DNA from: a virus
IMG/VR virus record: IMGVR_UViG_3300009071_002768
Span: 1 to 21,026 of that record
DNA length: 21,026 bases
Direction: 5' to 3' (one strand)
The notes under the pieces: model-generated
Told to the model about the DNA's origin: nothing
Seen by the model: only the letters and a program-made list of their open reading frames with translations
Database searches by the model: none
In this document: positions 1 to 8,325 of the stretch, piece by piece
Layout of the letters: each line of letters begins with the position of its first letter
Position numbering within the stretch: position 1 is the stretch's first letter
Position numbers and translations under genes: made by a program

Positions 1-1590
1 CAGCCGGGTTACAACAAAGAGTTTGATAAAACTGTTGAAGGCGCTGCGCAAGTTTTGAATTCCAGGGCAGCTATGGGTTCGGATCTGCCCTCTCGTTCTG
101 CAATGGCTAAGCAGTTGCGGGAGCAGGGTTCAATCATTGTTAAAGATGATTGTGTAGTCGAGCGGGTAAGCGTCTTTGACATGCTCGTTGATTCTACGGC
201 TACGTCTATGAAGAACTTGCAGTGGATTGCGCAGCGTGTGCCGGTGCGTAGCGATGTGGCCCAGAACAACAAGAATTGGGCACCTCGGATTCGCAAGCAG
301 TTGCGTGCTGGGCAGAAGTCTATCGCCGAGGATCCTGAAGATGAGGGCTTTAACGCTCGGTACAACTCGCCTAACTCTTCTATAAGCCAGGGGCGTCCTG
401 GCGGAGAGAAGATTGAATGGGTGATTGTGTGGGAGTTTTACGATCTGCAAGAAGGGACTATGTGTGTCTTTGATGATAACATGGCTGACGATTTTCTTGT
501 AGAGCCTCAGCCGATGCCGTTCAAGTTTGGCCACCCGTTTATCCATATTGGTAATTATTCTGTGCCTGACAAGTTCTGGCACATTGGCGATCTTGAACGC
601 ATTGAAACTCTCCAGATGGAGATTAACAAAACACATTCGGCTCTGGTGAACGACCGTAAAGGTTTTCAGCGCAAATGGATGGTTCGTGAAGATTACTTGA
701 CTGACGCTGGCCCTAACTCGCTATCGGAAGTGTTGCGTTCTGAAGACGACAACTTGATCGCTTCGATCCCTATTAAGGGGCAGGGGGTCAGGATGGAAGA
801 CATTATTTCCAGAGTTCCTTCACCAGCGTTGGATCCGGCGTTGTACAGTGTGGGGTCTAAGCTGCAAAATCTCATGAATGAGGTGAGTGGCATTTCGGAT
901 TTCCAGCGTGGCAATTCTGGCGGCGGTAATACGGCTACTGAAGCAGCGATCATTAATGATGGCACTCTTGCTCGCATGAAAGAGAAGCAGGGCAAGCTTG
1001 AGCATCTGATGCGCGATGTGGCCCGCCGTCTTGTGCAACTTAAAATGCAGTACATGAAGTCTGAAAAGATGTTGCGCATTTCTTTGGGTGCCAACCCGCA
1101 GTCTGCCGAAAAGCTGCGTAATGCTGGTGTGGATTTGAAGGGAGCCAACTCGCAAGATCCGACTGAACTGTTTACGTCTTACACCGCCAAAGATATTCAA
1201 GGTGAGTACGACGTTATTGTGGAAGCAGGATCTTCTACGGCGTTTAATGAATCGCAGCGTCGCCGATCTATTCAAGAGATGCTGGCGACTGTCGGCCCGT
1301 TTTTGCAGATGGGCAAAATAGATGTTGACGCATTGTTGACTTATGTGTTGCGGTTTGGGTTTGGCATACCGAATGCTTCCGAGTTTATGGTCGGGACGGC
1401 CCCTGAGCCTGCGGGTCCGCAGGGCGGAATGGTAGAGCCTGGAGCGGGGCCTGGTGGGGGTTTGCCGCCTGATTTAATGGCCATGATGCAAGGCCAGGGT
1501 GGCCCTGCTGGGGTGCCGTCTGTGGCTGGCGGAGTGTTGCAGCCTTCTGGTGGGGTACCTCAGTCTGCGGCTCAACCACCACCTTATTAA
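1..1590 (+). CDS. Phage portal protein (5' end outside window)
   Basis: The reading frame is open from base 1, so the true start lies to the left; the TTG at 55 is only an internal codon. About 529 codons are visible. Portal proteins form the dodecameric ring at one capsid vertex through which DNA is packaged and ejected. The call rests on the central part, where a helical stretch around KTHSALVNDRKGFQRKW resembles the wing/stem region of podovirus-type portals, and on position directly before scaffold and major capsid genes. The last 80 or so residues are rich in Gly, Pro, Gln and Met, a low-complexity tail common in portals and probably disordered. The gene ends with TAA, then a short non-coding gap follows. 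The terminase expected upstream is not in the window. The family call comes from recognition and synteny, not from a database match. Confidence 0.82.
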   Translation, partial: QPGYNKEFDKTVEGAAQVLNSRAAMGSDLPSRSAMAKQLREQGSIIVKDDCVVERVSVFDMLVDSTATSMKNLQWIAQRVPVRSDVAQNNKNWAPRIRKQLRAGQKSIAEDPEDEGFNARYNSPNSSISQGRPGGEKIEWVIVWEFYDLQEGTMCVFDDNMADDFLVEPQPMPFKFGHPFIHIGNYSVPDKFWHIGDLERIETLQMEINKTHSALVNDRKGFQRKWMVREDYLTDAGPNSLSEVLRSEDDNLIASIPIKGQGVRMEDIISRVPSPALDPALYSVGSKLQNLMNEVSGISDFQRGNSGGGNTATEAAIINDGTLARMKEKQGKLEHLMRDVARRLVQLKMQYMKSEKMLRISLGANPQSAEKLRNAGVDLKGANSQDPTELFTSYTAKDIQGEYDVIVEAGSSTAFNESQRRRSIQEMLATVGPFLQMGKIDVDALLTYVLRFGFGIPNASEFMVGTAPEPAGPQGGMVEPGAGPGGGLPPDLMAMMQGQGGPAGVPSVAGGVLQPSGGVPQSAAQPPPY

Positions 1591-1598
1591 GTCGCGAG

Positions 1599-1628
1599 TT
1601 GTGGTGCATGCTCTTTTAGTGTCATAAT
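1599..1628 (+). promoter_or_regulatory. Possible promoter before scaffold/capsid genes
   Basis: TTGTGG (1599-1604) and CATAAT (1623-1628) are separated by 18 bases in the only substantial non-coding gap of the virion module. The -10 differs from TATAAT at one base; the -35 keeps only the TTG. A start near 1635 would give a separate transcript for scaffold and capsid, which are needed in high amount. This is inference from weak motifs. Confidence 0.3.
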
Positions 1629-1634
1629 AGGGAT

Positions 1635-1652
1635 TGTCCGTACAATCGGACA
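1635..1652 (+). other. Inverted repeat / hairpin upstream of scaffold gene
   Basis: TGTCCG (1635-1640) and CGGACA (1647-1652) are perfect 6-bp arms around the loop TACAAT. No T-run follows, so it is unlikely to be an intrinsic terminator. It lies where a transcript from the proposed 1599-1628 promoter would begin, so it could be a 5' stabilising hairpin, an RNA-processing site or an operator. Confidence 0.45.
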
Positions 1653-1679
1653 TTCGAACTATTAGAGGATGTGACCCCT

Positions 1680-2435
1680 GTGAATTCAGGACTAGTCAAT
1701 GCAGCCGAAGACTCGAACCCTTCCAAGCAAATAGATATGACCCAGATGGTCCCTGTCACCATTAAAGGTGTAACTACCGAAATGACTTTGCAAGAAGTTG
1801 TTAACGGCTACGCCTCAAGACAAATGGTGACAGAAGCCACAACGCGAGCAGCGGAGTTGCAGAAACAGGTCGAAGCTTTTGACCGTTTCAAACATCAGCT
1901 TCAGACAGATCCTAATCGGATTGTTACGGGGCTTGCTGAACGTTTTCAGGTTAATATATCTCCTACCAGGGCCAGCGATGATTACCCTGATGACGACCCA
2001 GAGGTGGACTCTGAGTTGGTGGAAGTCAAGAAACAAGTGGCAGAGACAACAAGGCAAATGGCTTTGTTGCAAAACCAGTTGGCAACCAAAGCACATGAAT
2101 CTGAGATTGAAACAAAACTTTCGGGCCTGCAACAGGCTCACGGCGATGCTTTCGACAAGGACAAGGTACTTAATTACGCGTTGGTTAATGATATTAACGA
2201 TGTGGAAACAGCGTTTAAGGCATGGCGTTTCGATGAAGGACTTTCAACCCCTTCTCCCGACGGCACGCTTGACAGTGCTGTCCAGGCATTGGGGCAGATT
2301 GCCCCTGGTGCACCTACCGCTACACCGGCCCCGGCTAAAGCCGCTTACGAAGCTCCTAAGGACATTCGTGAGTCGCTGCGCCGAGCGTATGCTGCAGCGG
2401 ATATGGACATGGATGAGATACTTAGTTCCGTATGA
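1680..2435 (+). CDS. Capsid scaffolding protein
   Basis: The product has about 251 residues and lies between portal and major capsid genes, the standard place for a scaffold that guides procapsid assembly and then leaves. It is charged and almost entirely helical by inspection. Two coiled-coil-like stretches are visible, one around AAELQKQVEAFDRFKHQLQ and one around VAETTRQMALLQNQLATKA. An Ala/Pro linker (APGAPTATPAPAKAA) follows, then a short charged C-terminal helix ending MDMDEILSSV. Scaffolds usually bind the coat protein through such a terminal helix. Start choice: GTG at 1680 lies 11 bases after the GAGG at 1665-1668. An in-frame GTG at 1671 is only 2 bases after it and would add three residues. 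There are no catalytic motifs; a protease-scaffold fusion is not supported. Confidence 0.75.
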   Translation: MNSGLVNAAEDSNPSKQIDMTQMVPVTIKGVTTEMTLQEVVNGYASRQMVTEATTRAAELQKQVEAFDRFKHQLQTDPNRIVTGLAERFQVNISPTRASDDYPDDDPEVDSELVEVKKQVAETTRQMALLQNQLATKAHESEIETKLSGLQQAHGDAFDKDKVLNYALVNDINDVETAFKAWRFDEGLSTPSPDGTLDSAVQALGQIAPGAPTATPAPAKAAYEAPKDIRESLRRAYAAADMDMDEILSSV

Positions 2436-2463
2436 TCCTGTGCAACATTTTTAGGAGAAAACA

Positions 2464-3417
2464 ATGGCAGTAGGTAACGCAGATTTTGGAGAGATCGCTT
2501 CAACGACTCTCAACGAGCATGCTTCAATGCTCGCTAATAACATTTTTGAGAATCAGCCGTACATGTTCTGGATCAACCAGGCTGGCCGGGTTAAGGATTT
2601 TGCTGGTGGTGCTACCATCGTCGAGCCTTTGATCCACGCAGTAAATGGCACGTTCTCGTCTTATTCGGGTTATGACACTCTGACCGTAACGCCTCAAGAA
2701 GGCATTTCGTCGGCAGTGTTTACGCCTCAGCAAGCATATGTCAGTGTTGCTATTGACGGTTTCAGTCAAATGGTTAACGCCGGGCCGGAAGCAGTCATTG
2801 ACTTGCTTGAAGCCAAGATGATGCAGGCTACCGAAACGGTCACTCAGGAAATGAACACCATGTTGGTGACTTCTGATGGCACAGGTAACAGTGGCAAGGA
2901 CTGGTTGGGTCTTACGGCTTTGATCGGTGACCACGTCACTGGTAACGCTAACGTCGGCGGCATTGTCGTGGCCGATAACACTTGGTGGCGTTCACAGGTT
3001 GATGATGTCGGCGCTGGCGCTCTGGTTCTGTCTGACATGAACACTATGGTGAATAACTGTAGTAATGGTGTAGACCGACCTGACCTCATTTTGACTTCGC
3101 AGAAGCAGTTTGAAGCGTTCGAGGCGCTGTTGGCTCCTCAGCAAATGTTCCGTGATCAGTCGATTGCAAACGCCGGTTTCCGCAACCTGCTTTACAAAGA
3201 CATCCCGGTCATTTATGATACGAATGTTGCCGACGATGACATGTACTTCTTGAACTCGAAGTATCTCAAGCTGCGCCCTAACCGTCGCACTTGGTTCACG
3301 ACAACTCCATTCGTGCGTCCCCACAATCAGGACGCAATTTATGCCCAGATTCTCATGGGCGGTCAGCAGACCGTAAATAACCGTGCGCGTCAGGGCTATA
3401 TGCACAACATCGGTTAA
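2464..3417 (+). CDS. Major capsid protein
   Basis: A 317-residue protein preceded by a strong AGGAGA ribosome site 6 bases before the ATG. It is the expected shell protein: right size, directly after the scaffold, and with the mix of a long helix (EAVIDLLEAKMMQATETVTQ) and beta-rich segments seen in HK97-fold coat proteins. Typical coat-like stretches are the N-terminal helical arm (EHASMLANNIFENQPYMFW) and the late segment MYFLNSKYLKLRPNRRTWF. There is no N-terminal prohead-protease region and no separate protease gene nearby, so maturation without proteolytic cleavage is likely; that is inference. The spacing to the next gene is 11 bases. I did not recognise a closer named subfamily. Confidence 0.85.
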   Translation: MAVGNADFGEIASTTLNEHASMLANNIFENQPYMFWINQAGRVKDFAGGATIVEPLIHAVNGTFSSYSGYDTLTVTPQEGISSAVFTPQQAYVSVAIDGFSQMVNAGPEAVIDLLEAKMMQATETVTQEMNTMLVTSDGTGNSGKDWLGLTALIGDHVTGNANVGGIVVADNTWWRSQVDDVGAGALVLSDMNTMVNNCSNGVDRPDLILTSQKQFEAFEALLAPQQMFRDQSIANAGFRNLLYKDIPVIYDTNVADDDMYFLNSKYLKLRPNRRTWFTTTPFVRPHNQDAIYAQILMGGQQTVNNRARQGYMHNIG

Positions 3418-3428
3418 GGGGATAATTC

Positions 3429-3839
3429 ATGGCATTAACTTTGAAAGCCACTGATGCAAGTGGTAATCCTGGCACGGTTGTCGGCCGGGCTATGGACCGT
3501 ATTGGGATTGGCGGTCGCCCTATCAAGGGCGTCGGCAAACTTCATTACGCTTCGTACCTGATCGACCTCGAAAACACTGCGTATGTGACTGGCGGTGTGC
3601 CCATTCCTGTGGGTACGTGCGGGTTCACACGCATCTTTGACATGTTGGTGCTCGCAGGTAAAGACCCTTACGGGGCTGCGGATGTGCCACACGTAACTAC
3701 CGGTTTGACGTTTACTTTGGACAGCACGGACCCTACCGTTCCGCTGCTGGTCATTAAAGACGACGCTGGTGAAGTAGCGGCCGCTTCAACTCAAGCTGCA
3801 GGTTCTGCAGTTTGGGTTGTGTTTGGTGGTTTGCGATGA
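3429..3839 (+). CDS. Small head-associated protein (unrecognised family)
   Basis: A 136-residue protein starting 11 bases after the capsid gene; the AAGGGG sequence bridging the capsid stop (3416-3421) serves as ribosome site. By inspection it is mostly beta-strand, Gly/Thr/Val-rich and nearly neutral, with two cysteine-poor halves and a hydrophobic end (SAVWVVFGGLR). Its position just after the major capsid gene is where head decoration, capsid-stabilising or head-completion proteins are usually encoded, so a structural role is inferred. No signal peptide or membrane segment is seen. The stop TGA overlaps the ATG of the next gene (ATGA at 3836-3839), implying translational coupling. The family is not recognised. 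Confidence 0.7.
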   Translation: MALTLKATDASGNPGTVVGRAMDRIGIGGRPIKGVGKLHYASYLIDLENTAYVTGGVPIPVGTCGFTRIFDMLVLAGKDPYGAADVPHVTTGLTFTLDSTDPTVPLLVIKDDAGEVAAASTQAAGSAVWVVFGGLR

Positions 3840-4066
3840 TACAGGGGGACCCAGCCCATGCGTGGTACGGTCCCCCTGGTTCTGAACCTGTTAGTGGGCC
3901 GGGGTCTAATCAGATCTCGGCCTACGACGGGCCAGGCCAGGGCGTTGTTCAAGTGTTTGAACCGCGTGAAGAGGCTGCAGTCGGATGCCAGGGCAAATTG
4001 TCTGACAATACTCGATGCCGTAAAGGCAAGAAACCTTTGTGTAAAGAGCACCTCCACCTGAAATAA
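3836..4066 (+). CDS. Small protein with C-terminal CCCH zinc-binding-like motif
   Basis: A 76-residue protein. The ATG at 3836 overlaps the preceding stop as ATGA, which is a better start than the open-frame start at 3812 inside the upstream gene. The first 40 residues are Gly/Pro-rich and probably flexible. The end carries C51-x9-C61-x7-C69-x2-H72 (core NTRCRKGKKPLCKEHLH). This spacing resembles the short 'CxxxTkkGxxCk...C..H' zinc motif found in many phage and bacterial mini-proteins (DUF5763-like). Zinc binding is inferred from the four ligands. It sits between the capsid and adaptor genes, an unusual place for such a protein, so it may be a minor virion component or an assembly factor rather than a DNA-binding regulator. 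A second frame (3858-4061) is open here but starts without overlap or ribosome site. Confidence 0.65.
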   Translation: MIQGDPAHAWYGPPGSEPVSGPGSNQISAYDGPGQGVVQVFEPREEAAVGCQGKLSDNTRCRKGKKPLCKEHLHLK

Positions 4067-4075
4067 GGATTATAA

Positions 4076-4870
4076 ATGTCAGTACTTGAACCGGGTGGGG
4101 CAACGACTTACGACAGGGTCCGCGATTGGGCTTTGGATGTAGGAGGCTGGGGGACGACGTGTCCTGTGCCTGCTGAAATAATGGATGCACTGCTGCTTGA
4201 TTGCTTGCAGACAATCCACACGCAAATCTGGGACCACGACAAATATAAAGCCAAGTGGTCATTCACTATTGCTGCTAACGATTACTTTGTGGACGCCGGT
4301 GGTGGCACTCCGAGTATTACTACCAGCATTTTCTCTCCCATGTTTGCTGTGTTGAATAAGATTCAACGGCGGAGAGATCATAAAGAACTGTTCCAAGCAG
4401 AGTCGTATCCTAAGATCCCGATGGCGGGTTTAGATGATCCGGTAAAATCGGAAGCTGAGCCTGCGCGTTTGGAATGGTTTACTTGGGGCGACGAGTTCGT
4501 TGTCTCCCCTCCTTCTACTGGCGCTGAAACGTACGACGCTTTCGGTTACCGCATTTTAAACCGTTCTATCTGGACGTATTCTGCGCCTACAACTACTTGG
4601 CAAATCGTGGATTTGCCTGATGCATACATTGAGACGTATCAGAAATGCGTGCTGGGCTTTTTGCTGACTGCAACTAATGACCATGTTGGTGCAGAGAAAT
4701 GGTTGCGTGCAGCTTCGGACGAGCTGGGGTCTTTGCAGTCTTTGAACAGCGGTAATGTGATGAACCGTTTGCCGCTGGAAGAGGATGAGCCTTTGCGAAT
4801 GGGCGGCACTCCTTACAAGAAGTATGGGGTTGGAGTGCCTTATTACCTTCCTGAGATTGTGACTCTGTAG
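4076..4870 (+). CDS. Head-tail adaptor (tail tubular protein A / P22 gp4-like)
   Basis: A 264-residue protein whose order (after the head genes and immediately before a nozzle-like gene) and shape fit the adaptor that sits under the portal in podoviruses. It starts with a helical region (AEIMDALLLDCLQTIHTQIW). A beta-rich middle ends with DLPDAYIETYQKCVLGFLL, and then a helix pair follows (DHVGAEKWLRAASDELGSLQ). The 'LPD.Y......A/C...' helix followed by a '...W......EL..L' helix is typical of this adaptor family. The ATG at 4076 lies 9 bases after the preceding stop. The TAG stop shares its last base with the GTG start of the nozzle gene, indicating coupled production of two proteins that would touch each other in the tail. 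The call is by pattern and synteny. Confidence 0.65.
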   Translation: MSVLEPGGATTYDRVRDWALDVGGWGTTCPVPAEIMDALLLDCLQTIHTQIWDHDKYKAKWSFTIAANDYFVDAGGGTPSITTSIFSPMFAVLNKIQRRRDHKELFQAESYPKIPMAGLDDPVKSEAEPARLEWFTWGDEFVVSPPSTGAETYDAFGYRILNRSIWTYSAPTTTWQIVDLPDAYIETYQKCVLGFLLTATNDHVGAEKWLRAASDELGSLQSLNSGNVMNRLPLEEDEPLRMGGTPYKKYGVGVPYYLPEIVTL

Positions 4871-6783
4871 TGGCGTTTAGAAACATGCTTGCTGCCCGTG
4901 CGCAAGCAAACGCTACCGAAGCAGTTGTGCAGGTCGATTTTACTGGAGGTTTGCGAATCGGGGCTGATGGCATGGAGTTGCAGCCGAACGAGGTGAGGGA
5001 TTGCATGAACGTTGACTTCCCTGCCACTGGCGGGGTTGAGCGACGCAAGGCCGTGTGGCCTTTGGCTGCTACTAGCGAACGCATTTCAACTACGACTGAC
5101 ATTGTGGAATACCGGACACCTACTGGGGTGTATTTGTATTGGAGCACGGAGGGGGCGAACGAGAAACAGTTGTTTGTTGACGGCTCCGACACGCTTGCTA
5201 CGTCTGCGTTTGTGCCGCCTGGTACTGGCAAGTCGTTTACGGGCACCCAGGTTGGGGACAAGCTTTACGCTCGTACGGCCAATGGCCCTAATGGGGGCTG
5301 GTCTTTGTGGGACGGTACTGCAGCGGTTGATGTGCGGAACAAGTTTCGTGAAGACGACTACGAGGGGACAGGTCTTCCTAACTTTTCTGAGTTTCATTTG
5401 ACAGGCACGCCTCGGGGTAAGAGGTGTTTGAGTTGGAACAGCCGCCTGTGGGTGTGGGGTAGCGAGGTGGAGTTAGAGGATGGCGCTTACGTGTACGATG
5501 CGGCCTTGGGAAAGGCCGTGTGGACTCCTGACGCTGGCCCTACCTCTTCGTTCTACGAGGACACGTCCACGCTGTATTTCTCGTTTGCTTATGGGCAGCG
5601 GGAAGACGAAGGGCCTCAAGACTTTTACGCTAATTGGGCGTTGAGGTTTGAGCCTGACGGCATGGGCGAGATTGTATCTTTAGCTTCTTTGGGCGAACGC
5701 CTGTTTGTGTTCGGTGATAATCGAATCCATGTGGTTAGCCCTAACTTTGCTGAGCCTGTGGAATTGTTTTATCAGGTGCAGGAGTATCGTTCGGATATAG
5801 GTTTGGCTAACAAGCACGCTATTGCTGCTTCAGGGAACAGTGTGTGGTTCTTTGATCAGGAGAAAGGGTTGATGGAAATCAATTCTGAGGGGGCGCTGGT
5901 CGGTCACATGGAAAAGATTGACGGCTTGATGCCGTTGCTGCTGCGTGATAAGTCTTCTGTGTGTTTGGGTTTGTATGACGACCGAGTGTGGGTGAGTGTC
6001 CCTGAGATCCTGCCTGGCGGGAGCGCTACGCCTGATGGCAACACTCGCACGTACGTTTATGACATTAAGACTCAGGCGTGGACCCGTTACAATTTTGGGG
6101 TTGACAGGTTTTTCTTCTACCGTGCTTATTTAGAAAACGGGGAAGACCGGTTGTTTGCTTGGCTGCATCAACACGCCGACAATCCTGACGTAGAAAACTC
6201 TATTGTCCAGTTGGATTATGATCCGGTGGATTTTGCTAACGACTATTATTTGCCTTCGACTGTCGCCGGAAGCGGCATGGTGCCGATTGAGTCTTATGTG
6301 GCCACGTCTTGGATTGATGCGGGGAGTCCCGAGCAGACGAAGGATTGGGTTGGAGCGGAAATGTTTTTTCGCACGCTGCCTGATGTGACTTGTTCTATTA
6401 CTGCGGCGAGTGATTGGGATCCGGCTTCTCCTGCGTTGAGTGTGGTTAAGGATGTGGGAAACGGGGGGACTTGGGATGACGGAGGGTTTTTGCCTACGTC
6501 GTTTACGGGCAATTACCCGAACTTTACTGCGGTGCCTAATGCTGTGGCTGGGGCGTGGAAAGAGAACTCGGTGTTGTTTCCGACGCTGGTTGCTCGTGAG
6601 GGGCGGGATGGGGAGTATGACCCTGTTGTGCCTGTGAGTGCTGAGCGGTTGGCTCAGCCTGTGCGGGTGAACAGGTTTTGTGCGTCTCGTTGTGTGAGTG
6701 TGAGGGTTGAGCCTGTTGAGGCTGGGAAGTGGAACTTGGATCGTTTGTCTTTGTTCTTTGAACGATGGCTGATTAGGACTTGA
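4870..6783 (+). CDS. Tail nozzle-like protein (tail tubular protein B / P22 gp10-like)
   Basis: A 637-residue protein starting at GTG 4870, overlapping the adaptor stop by one base. The N-terminus has the family-like opening: VDFTGGLRIG, then LQPNEVRDCMNVDF and a GGVERR segment. This matches the 'gGl....s...l..nE.....NvD....G....R' pattern of podovirus nozzle proteins. The middle contains repeated aromatic beta-blade segments (for example YVYDIKTQAWTRYNFG), consistent with a beta-propeller barrel around the DNA channel. It would close the short tail below the adaptor. The third quarter has strongly T/G-biased third positions like its neighbours. No fibre-like repeats or enzymatic domain are visible. 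An alternative would be a stopper/stabilisation protein of another short-tailed type. Confidence 0.7.
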   Translation: MAFRNMLAARAQANATEAVVQVDFTGGLRIGADGMELQPNEVRDCMNVDFPATGGVERRKAVWPLAATSERISTTTDIVEYRTPTGVYLYWSTEGANEKQLFVDGSDTLATSAFVPPGTGKSFTGTQVGDKLYARTANGPNGGWSLWDGTAAVDVRNKFREDDYEGTGLPNFSEFHLTGTPRGKRCLSWNSRLWVWGSEVELEDGAYVYDAALGKAVWTPDAGPTSSFYEDTSTLYFSFAYGQREDEGPQDFYANWALRFEPDGMGEIVSLASLGERLFVFGDNRIHVVSPNFAEPVELFYQVQEYRSDIGLANKHAIAASGNSVWFFDQEKGLMEINSEGALVGHMEKIDGLMPLLLRDKSSVCLGLYDDRVWVSVPEILPGGSATPDGNTRTYVYDIKTQAWTRYNFGVDRFFFYRAYLENGEDRLFAWLHQHADNPDVENSIVQLDYDPVDFANDYYLPSTVAGSGMVPIESYVATSWIDAGSPEQTKDWVGAEMFFRTLPDVTCSITAASDWDPASPALSVVKDVGNGGTWDDGGFLPTSFTGNYPNFTAVPNAVAGAWKENSVLFPTLVAREGRDGEYDPVVPVSAERLAQPVRVNRFCASRCVSVRVEPVEAGKWNLDRLSLFFERWLIRT

Positions 6784-6784
6784 T

Positions 6785-7801
6785 ATGAGTGACGATGTTT
6801 ATTTTTCAGTAAACGGCCAGACAGTTATTGCTACAGATTTGGAGGACGGGGGAGAATTTATAAATACAATTTTAGAATACGACCAAATAAATCCTGATAT
6901 AAAAATAAATTTAATTAACAACGCGCAGCCTTTTGAAACTGGTTCAGTTCCAGGTTTTGGTTTTGATTTTGATTTTTTAAAACCGTCTGATTTTACAGAA
7001 GAAAGTGCAATTACCAGAATTGACAATATTGCTAGATCTAAAAAAAGTTCGGCTTTGTCGCTACAACAAATTTTGGACTCTACGGCTGCCGCTGAACGGA
7101 CTGCTGCCGATAACAGACGATTTAATAACGCTATCTCTGCTTTTGATCGAGAGGTGCTGCTGCAGAATCGCAAGTTTGAGGATGAAGCCCGCAGGCTGTC
7201 AGACATTGCTGCGCAAACACAATCACAATACGACATCCAAGCGGCCCAGCGGGCTGTAGCTACCGCTGAAAGGAACCAGGCGGAACAGGCTGCGAACTTT
7301 GGATTGCAGATGGAAGCGTTTGGGAACACTCAAGGTGATTTCTTTCGTGATACTTCCACGGGGGCTGACCCTTCACGGGCTATGCGTTCGGCTTTTGTCG
7401 GTAACCAGTCTCCGTTGGCGCAGTATGCGAAGCGGGTGCAGGATCTTGCTACGGCTTCGGATCAGCAGAAACTTACTAACCAGCAAAAATTTATTGCGCA
7501 ACAAAACGCGCAGGCTCAGTCTGCTATACAGGATCGAAGAGACGAGGCTATAGCGTTAGAACTAAAACGCCAAAGAGACGAGGAACTGCGGATGCTGGCG
7601 GCTTCCGTTGTCGGCCAATCTACGGGAGCTAGTCGTGCGACGTTTGACCAGAGGAACAAAGCTGTCCAAATAAAGCTTGATGGCGGGGATTGGGAAGGAT
7701 ACATGGCAAGCTTAAACTTAAACACCGTGTCGACAGACATCGTGGCGGGTAGTTCTGCTGTCGATACTGCTTCGGATAATGCTGCTGGAGCTGGTGTATG
7801 A
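6785..7801 (+). CDS. Coiled-coil probable internal virion protein
   Basis: A 338-residue protein starting one base after the nozzle stop. Residues 1-85 are acidic and hydrophobic with a phenylalanine-rich stretch (GFGFDFDFLKP). Residues about 90-180 form a long Ala/Gln/Glu/Arg-rich coiled coil (AAQRAVATAERNQAEQAANF and similar), and a second helical Gln-rich section follows around 220-260. In podoviruses the genes after the nozzle often encode internal core or ejection proteins with this composition, so that role is inferred. No membrane segment or enzyme motif is seen. The DNA for the first 85 residues is clearly more A/T-rich than the genes on either side. It ends in an ATGA overlap with the next gene. 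A coiled-coil tail-fibre connector is a less likely alternative. Confidence 0.6.
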   Translation: MSDDVYFSVNGQTVIATDLEDGGEFINTILEYDQINPDIKINLINNAQPFETGSVPGFGFDFDFLKPSDFTEESAITRIDNIARSKKSSALSLQQILDSTAAAERTAADNRRFNNAISAFDREVLLQNRKFEDEARRLSDIAAQTQSQYDIQAAQRAVATAERNQAEQAANFGLQMEAFGNTQGDFFRDTSTGADPSRAMRSAFVGNQSPLAQYAKRVQDLATASDQQKLTNQQKFIAQQNAQAQSAIQDRRDEAIALELKRQRDEELRMLAASVVGQSTGASRATFDQRNKAVQIKLDGGDWEGYMASLNLNTVSTDIVAGSSAVDTASDNAAGAGV

Positions 7802-8325
7802 GCGAAAAACTTCCTCCTCGTGTAAAGCAGACAGAAGTCGATCACCGGCTGGCTGTCGAATCTGGTAGCGCTGGCTGGGACCAGCCGGGCGGCAAACCGT
7901 ACAAACAATCCCCTACCCCGAAAACGCGCAAACCTAAACTGCCTGCGGGCGACGGCATGGATCCCATGTTCCTGCCTGCACCGCAGTACAAGAAACCTGC
8001 TCGGGTTCGGCCTGAGAAAGCTAAAAAGAAACAGAAGGCCAAGCTGCCCAAGCAGCCGCCTAACGTAGACCAAGTGTTGATGGACCTTATTGATTTGCCT
8101 GTAGTAGGTGATGACGTGTGGGACATCCTGTTGGTTGAACCGTTAACTGTTGGTGCCCGTGCAAAGTCTACCAAAGCTGCCAGGCCAGCAGCCAGGAAAG
8201 CTCCTGCGTCTAGCAGGAAGGCTGCACCTAGGCAGGGGTTTGCTGCTTTGGCTGAAGACTTGGCGGTAGCGGAAACTTTAGAAGATGTGACGTTGGATAA
8301 ACCTCCACCGTTTAGGGGTGTGTGA
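7798..8325 (+). CDS. Lys/Pro/Ala-rich basic protein of the virion module
   Basis: A 175-residue protein beginning in an ATGA overlap. It has two strongly basic low-complexity tracts, residues about 33-90 (for example RPEKAKKKQKAKLPKQPP) and 121-145 (STKAARPAARKAPASSRKAA). They flank a small acidic/hydrophobic patch (VLMDLIDLPVVGDDVWDILL). The second tract resembles AKP-rich histone H1-type tails, which bind DNA without a fixed fold. Because it is encoded among probable internal-virion genes, it may be packaged with or condense the phage DNA; this is inference. No named family is recognised and no catalytic motif is present. Confidence 0.6.
   Translation: MSEKLPPRVKQTEVDHRLAVESGSAGWDQPGGKPYKQSPTPKTRKPKLPAGDGMDPMFLPAPQYKKPARVRPEKAKKKQKAKLPKQPPNVDQVLMDLIDLPVVGDDVWDILLVEPLTVGARAKSTKAARPAARKAPASSRKAAPRQGFAALAEDLAVAETLEDVTLDKPPPFRGV

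Noticed and set aside
130-636. 168-residue minus-strand frame inside the portal gene
   Set aside because: Antisense frame to a well-supported structural gene, with His/Arg/Leu-rich composition and no overlap logic.
1879-2454. 191-residue plus-strand frame overlapping the scaffold gene
   Set aside because: It is rich in Leu, Trp, Arg and Met in a way typical of an out-of-frame reading, and the scaffold frame explains the position and composition.
3858-4061. 67-residue alternative frame to the CCCH mini-protein
   Set aside because: It has no stop-start coupling and no ribosome site, whereas the frame from 3836 has an ATGA overlap and an ordered Cys/His motif.
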